A stretch of DNA of 9,110 nucleotides from Bacillota bacterium (GTDB taxonomy: Bacteria; Bacillota; Clostridia; Lachnospirales; Lachnospiraceae), in NCBI GenBank assembly GCA_023398855.1, contig JAEWRS010000219.1:1-9110 (forward strand), read 5' to 3'. A program made the position numbers and the translations under genes. Within the stretch, counting starts at the first letter, position 1. The number at the start of each line of letters is the position of its first letter. This document shows positions 6,695 to 9,110 of the stretch, piece by piece. The notes below the pieces were generated by a model. The model saw only the letters and a program-made list of their open reading frames with translations. It was not told the origin of the DNA and searched no databases.

Positions 6695-7372
6695 ATGAAA
6701 ATCGCATTATTAAATGAATTCAGTCAGTCGCCAAAAAATGGAATCATATTAAAGGAGTTAAAGTCTGTGACAGAGCCCATGGGCCATTGTGTTTATAACG
6801 CTGCCATGGAAAAGCCTTTATCAGACCAGGATGTGCCGGAGGCATATACAAAGGAGAACCCAAGGCTCACCTATTTGCACTTAGGCATTCAGGCTGCCCT
6901 TCTTTTAAACTCAGGGGCAGTTGATTTTGTGGTTACCGGCTGCGGCACGGGGCAGGGAGCTTTGATGTCATTAAATATGTATCCAGGGGTTGTGTGCGGC
7001 TATTGCATAGAGCCTGCGGATGCTTATCTGTTTTTGCAGATCAACAATGGCAATGCCCTGTCCCTCCCTTATGCCAAGGGCTTTGGCTGGGGTGCGGATA
7101 TTAACTTAAACAATATTTTTACCAAGGCGTTTGGCTCACCAAAGGGAATGGGATACCCGGAGGACAGAAAAGAAGCCCAAAACAGGAATGCCAGCCTGCT
7201 TTTTCAAGTAAAAACACAGGTGGCAAAGCCGCTTTTGGAGGCATTAAAGGCTTTGGATCCCCAGCTGGTGAAGGAGTGTATGATTCCACGATTCCTGGAT
7301 TGTTTTTATGAAGGCTGTAAGGATGAGGAGATTAAGGCATTTGTGGATCAGGTGGCAGCGGGAGAAAAATAA
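6695..7372 (+). CDS. RpiB/LacA/LacB-family sugar-phosphate isomerase, long form
   Basis: Probable aldose-ketose isomerase for a phosphorylated sugar. The core motif DFVVTGCGTGQGALMSLNMYPG corresponds to the RpiB GCGTG phosphate/active-site loop, with Cys83 as the likely proton-transfer cysteine. NNGNALSLP (about 117-125) corresponds to the RpiB NDANVLALG stretch. At 225 residues it is much longer than classical RpiB, LacA or LacB (about 140-170). The additional C-terminal part (about 145-225) includes CMIPRFLDCFYEGC. This matches a poorly characterised long subgroup, so ribose-5-phosphate or galactose-6-phosphate should not be assumed as substrate. It is the last gene of the operon, 32 bases after the reductase. 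The in-frame ATG at 6686 would add three residues. Confidence 0.85.
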   Translation: MKIALLNEFSQSPKNGIILKELKSVTEPMGHCVYNAAMEKPLSDQDVPEAYTKENPRLTYLHLGIQAALLLNSGAVDFVVTGCGTGQGALMSLNMYPGVVCGYCIEPADAYLFLQINNGNALSLPYAKGFGWGADINLNNIFTKAFGSPKGMGYPEDRKEAQNRNASLLFQVKTQVAKPLLEALKALDPQLVKECMIPRFLDCFYEGCKDEEIKAFVDQVAAGEK

Positions 7373-7408
7373 GTTTCCGAAAAACACAGGGTGTATTTTG
7401 TTGGAAAC
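7373..7408 (+). repeat. Imperfect inverted repeat at the 3' end of the sugar operon
   Basis: Directly after the isomerase stop codon, GTTTCC (7373-7378) pairs with GGAAAC (7403-7408). Inside it AAAA-ACAC pairs with GTGT-TTTT around an AGG loop, with one bulged base and a small internal loop. That makes about 14 pairs in 36 bases. No T-run follows, so it is not a classical terminator. It could protect the operon mRNA 3' end or act as an operator for the GH4 gene. Confidence 0.55.
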
Positions 7409-7426
7409 ATGTACCTAAAGGGTTTG

Positions 7427-7437
7427 CAGTGTCACTG
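7427..7437 (+). promoter_or_regulatory. Short palindrome CAGTG-T-CACTG upstream of the GH4 promoter
   Basis: A perfect 5+1+5 inverted repeat 12 bases before the proposed -35 box. The position suits an activator or repressor site, but no known regulator motif is recognised. Confidence 0.3.
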
Positions 7438-7449
7438 AATGGGCTGACT

Positions 7450-7478
7450 TTGTTTTCTTACCTCCTTTTCTGTATTAT
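7450..7478 (+). promoter_or_regulatory. Promoter of the GH4 gene
   Basis: TTGTTT (7450-7455), a 17-base spacer, then TATTAT (7473-7478). An overlapping TATAAT at 7476-7481 is an alternative -10. Either choice starts the RNA at about 7485-7489, leaving a leader of only about 13-17 bases that begins at or inside the Shine-Dalgarno AAAGGAGG (7487-7494). Confidence 0.6.
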
Positions 7479-7494
7479 AATGAAAGAAAGGAGG
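7461..7494 (+). promoter_or_regulatory. Anti-Shine-Dalgarno/Shine-Dalgarno inverted repeat around the GH4 -10 box
   Basis: CCTCCTTT (7461-7468) is perfectly complementary to AAAGGAGG (7487-7494), with an 18-base loop that contains the -10 box. RNA entering from upstream would fold and hide the GH4 ribosome site, while RNA started at the local promoter lacks the left arm. As DNA, the same symmetry could be an operator over the -10. Confidence 0.5.
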
Positions 7495-7501
7495 GCTGCA
7501 T

Positions 7502-8884
7502 ATGAATAAGAAGATTAAGATTGTAACCATTGGAGGAGGGTCTAGCTATACCCCCGAATTAATGGAAGGATTTATTAAGAGAAAAGACCACCTTCCCATT
7601 AAAGAAATCTGGCTGGTGGATATTGAAGCAGGAAAAGAAAAGCTTGAGATTGTCGGCAATCTGGCGAAGCGTATGGTGGAGGCAGCAGGCCTTGACTGGG
7701 AAATACACTTGACGTTAGATCGGCGTGAGGCTTTAAAAGATGCTGATTTTGTTACCACTCAGTTCCGTGTGGGATTGTTAGATGCTCGAGTGAAAGATGA
7801 GAGAATTCCCTTGTCTCATGGAATTCTGGGCCAGGAAACCAATGGAGCCGGAGGCATGTTTAAGGCATTCCGTACCATTCCGGTCATTTTGAGTATTGTA
7901 GAGGATATGAAAGAGCTGTGCCCGAATGCATGGCTTGTTAATTTTACCAATCCTTCCGGCATGGTGACAGAAGCTGTAATGCGTTATGGCAATTGGGACA
8001 AGGTGGTGGGTTTATGCAATGTTCCCATTCTTTGCAGAAAGATTGCAGCAGGAGCTTTAAAAGAAAACGAGAAAGATTTATTTTTCCGGTTCGGCGGTCT
8101 GAATCATTTTCACTGGCACAGAGTCTGGAACAAAGCCGGTGAAGAAAAAACTGGTGAGGTACTGGAAAAGGCATACACCAGCGTTGAGAACATGAAAAAC
8201 GCACTGAAGAGCTTTACCAGTGCAAATTCGGGAGTACAGAATATTCCAAACATCTCATTTTTACCGGAACAGATTTGTAATCTTGGAATTATTCCCTGCA
8301 TGTATCATCGGTATTATTATATTACTGACGATATGCTGAAAGAAGAATTGGATGCATTTGCAAAAGGAGAGACCCGTGCCGAGCTGGTAAAACGTACTGA
8401 GGCCGAATTATTCGAATTGTATAAAGATCCTAATCTGAGCATTAAGCCGCCTCAGTTAGAAAAACGGGGCGGAGCATTCTATTCTGATGCGGCCTGTGAG
8501 TTGATTAATTCCATTTACAATGATAAGCGCACCCATATGGTGGTAAGCACCAGAAACAACGGAGCAATTTCGGATCTGCCCGATGATGTAGTGGTGGAAG
8601 TGAGCAGTATCATTACTTCAGGCGGTCCGGTTCCCATATCCTGGGGTTCCTTTGAACCCTCCAGCAGAGGGCTGCTGCAGTTAATGAAGGATATGGAACT
8701 GACAACCATTAAAGCGTCGGTAACTGGTGATTACGGCATGGCTCAGCAGGCATTTACTCTAAACCCTCTGGTTCCAAGCGGTAAAATTGCCAAAACAGTA
8801 TTAGATGAATTGCTGATCGCACATAAGGAGCATTTGCCGCAGTTTAAGGATACAATTGATCGTCTGGAAGCCGGGAACAATTAA
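7502..8884 (+). CDS. GH4 6-phospho-glycosidase, probably 6-phospho-beta-glucosidase
   Basis: NAD- and metal-dependent glycoside hydrolase of family 4, which cleaves phosphorylated disaccharides made by PTS import through transient oxidation of the sugar. The length of 460 residues fits the family (about 440-460). The dinucleotide motif GGGSSYTPEL is at 11-20 and GQETNGAGG at 110-118. NFTNPSGM is at 147-154. The metal-binding Cys172 and Asn173 are in GLCNVP and His202 is in GLNHFHW. Tyr268 in IPCMYHRYYY is the likely catalytic base, and RGGAFYSDAACELI is at 322-335. The GGGSSYTPEL and CNVP forms are closer to 6-phospho-beta-glucosidases (LicH/CelF) than to the maltose-phosphate enzymes. It has its own promoter and strong ribosome site, so it may be controlled apart from the upstream operon. 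Confidence 0.93.
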   Translation: MNKKIKIVTIGGGSSYTPELMEGFIKRKDHLPIKEIWLVDIEAGKEKLEIVGNLAKRMVEAAGLDWEIHLTLDRREALKDADFVTTQFRVGLLDARVKDERIPLSHGILGQETNGAGGMFKAFRTIPVILSIVEDMKELCPNAWLVNFTNPSGMVTEAVMRYGNWDKVVGLCNVPILCRKIAAGALKENEKDLFFRFGGLNHFHWHRVWNKAGEEKTGEVLEKAYTSVENMKNALKSFTSANSGVQNIPNISFLPEQICNLGIIPCMYHRYYYITDDMLKEELDAFAKGETRAELVKRTEAELFELYKDPNLSIKPPQLEKRGGAFYSDAACELINSIYNDKRTHMVVSTRNNGAISDLPDDVVVEVSSIITSGGPVPISWGSFEPSSRGLLQLMKDMELTTIKASVTGDYGMAQQAFTLNPLVPSGKIAKTVLDELLIAHKEHLPQFKDTIDRLEAGNN

Positions 8885-8915
8885 GTATCTGTTTCTTGTG
8901 ACTGTTTCCTGTTAT

Positions 8916-8968
8916 AAAAGGAGTCATTGCACGCTGATAGGAATGTTGGCTGCAATGACTCCTTTTTT
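8916..8968 (+). terminator. Rho-independent terminator after the GH4 gene
   Basis: A 16-pair perfect stem (8916-8931 with 8951-8966), arms AAAAGGAGTCATTGCA and TGCAATGACTCCTTTT, a 19-base loop and a six-T run ending at 8968. It starts 31 bases after the stop codon. The A-run on the left may allow it to work in both directions. Confidence 0.93.
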
Positions 8969-8980
8969 GTGGTTATTTCA

Positions 8981-8992
8981 TACGCTAGCGTA
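8981..8992 (+). repeat. 12-base perfect palindrome TACGCTAGCGTA
   Basis: A perfect 12-base palindrome 12 bases after the GH4 terminator, outside any gene. It may be a protein site, the tip of an inserted element, or an insertion target. Nothing in the window decides between these. Confidence 0.5.
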
Positions 8993-9025
8993 AAGTTTTA
9001 TTCGGATAATGGAAAATAAATAAAA

Positions 9026-9093
9026 AGAGAACACCACTTTGTGATAAAGTATTTAGCGACAAAACTAATACAAACAAAGGATTGGTGTTCTCT
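9026..9093 (+). promoter_or_regulatory. Long hairpin hiding the ribosome site of the last gene
   Basis: AGAGAACACCA (9026-9036) pairs perfectly with TGGTGTTCTCT (9083-9093). After a three-base bulge on the right side, CTTTG (9037-9041) pairs with CAAAG (9075-9079). This gives 16 pairs with a 33-base loop. The right arm contains the only Shine-Dalgarno-like run, AAAGGA (9076-9081), and ends one base before the ATG at 9094. Such hairpins protect transposase genes from read-through expression in several insertion sequences. Confidence 0.6.
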
Positions 9094-9110
9094 ATGATTA
9101 ACAGTATACG
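9094..9110 (+). CDS. Start of an unidentified gene cut by the window edge
   Basis: ATG at 9094 opens a frame reading Met-Ile-Asn-Ser-Ile to the end of the window. AAAGGA lies 12 bases before it, farther than ideal, inside a strong hairpin. Too few residues are visible for any family assignment. The leader hairpin and the nearby palindrome make a transposase plausible, but this is a guess from context only. Confidence 0.35.

Noticed and set aside
7401..7415. Possible catabolite control (cre) site before GH4
   Set aside because: It differs from the consensus at two positions, including the central CG step, which is normally essential.

Overview
The window looks like chromosomal DNA from a Gram-positive anaerobe of the Clostridia, most likely Lachnospiraceae (a Lachnoclostridium/Lacrimispora-type organism). 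This is inferred from moderate base composition, strong AAGGAGG-type ribosome binding sites, closely packed genes on one strand, and the fructose-class PTS, PRD-regulator and GH4 gene content. No rRNA, tRNA or CRISPR array was seen.

Layout, all on the + strand. Bases 1-489 hold the C-terminal half of an AEC-family membrane transporter, closed by a strong terminator at 533-574. Bases 693-7372 hold a compact seven-gene sugar operon in this order: fructose-class PTS EIIB, EIIC, class II ketose-bisphosphate aldolase, PRD-type multidomain PTS activator, fructose-class EIIA, AKR11-like aldo/keto reductase, and a long RpiB/LacA/LacB-family isomerase. Gaps are 13-40 bases, except for 165 bases between EIIC and aldolase. 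That gap contains two full copies and one partial copy of a 52-53 base GC-hairpin repeat. A GH4 6-phospho-glycosidase follows at 7502-8884 with its own promoter and a strong terminator at 8916-8968. The last ~140 bases contain a 12-base palindrome and a long hairpin in front of a start codon at 9094, whose reading frame leaves the window. This may be the edge of a mobile element.

Reading as a system: the split EIIA/EIIB/EIIC phosphorylates a sugar during import, the PRD regulator (with its own EIIA-like and EIIB-like domains) senses PTS flux, and the isomerase, reductase and aldolase would turn the sugar phosphate into triose-level intermediates. No sugar kinase is encoded within the operon, so the substrate and route do not match the textbook fructose (1-phosphofructokinase) or lactose/tagatose (LacC) schemes. 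This is the main candidate for undescribed biology here.

Two RNA-level designs also stand out. The GH4 Shine-Dalgarno is perfectly complementary to a sequence just upstream of its -10 box, and the Shine-Dalgarno of the last, cut-off gene lies in a 16-pair hairpin. Both would silence translation from read-through transcripts.
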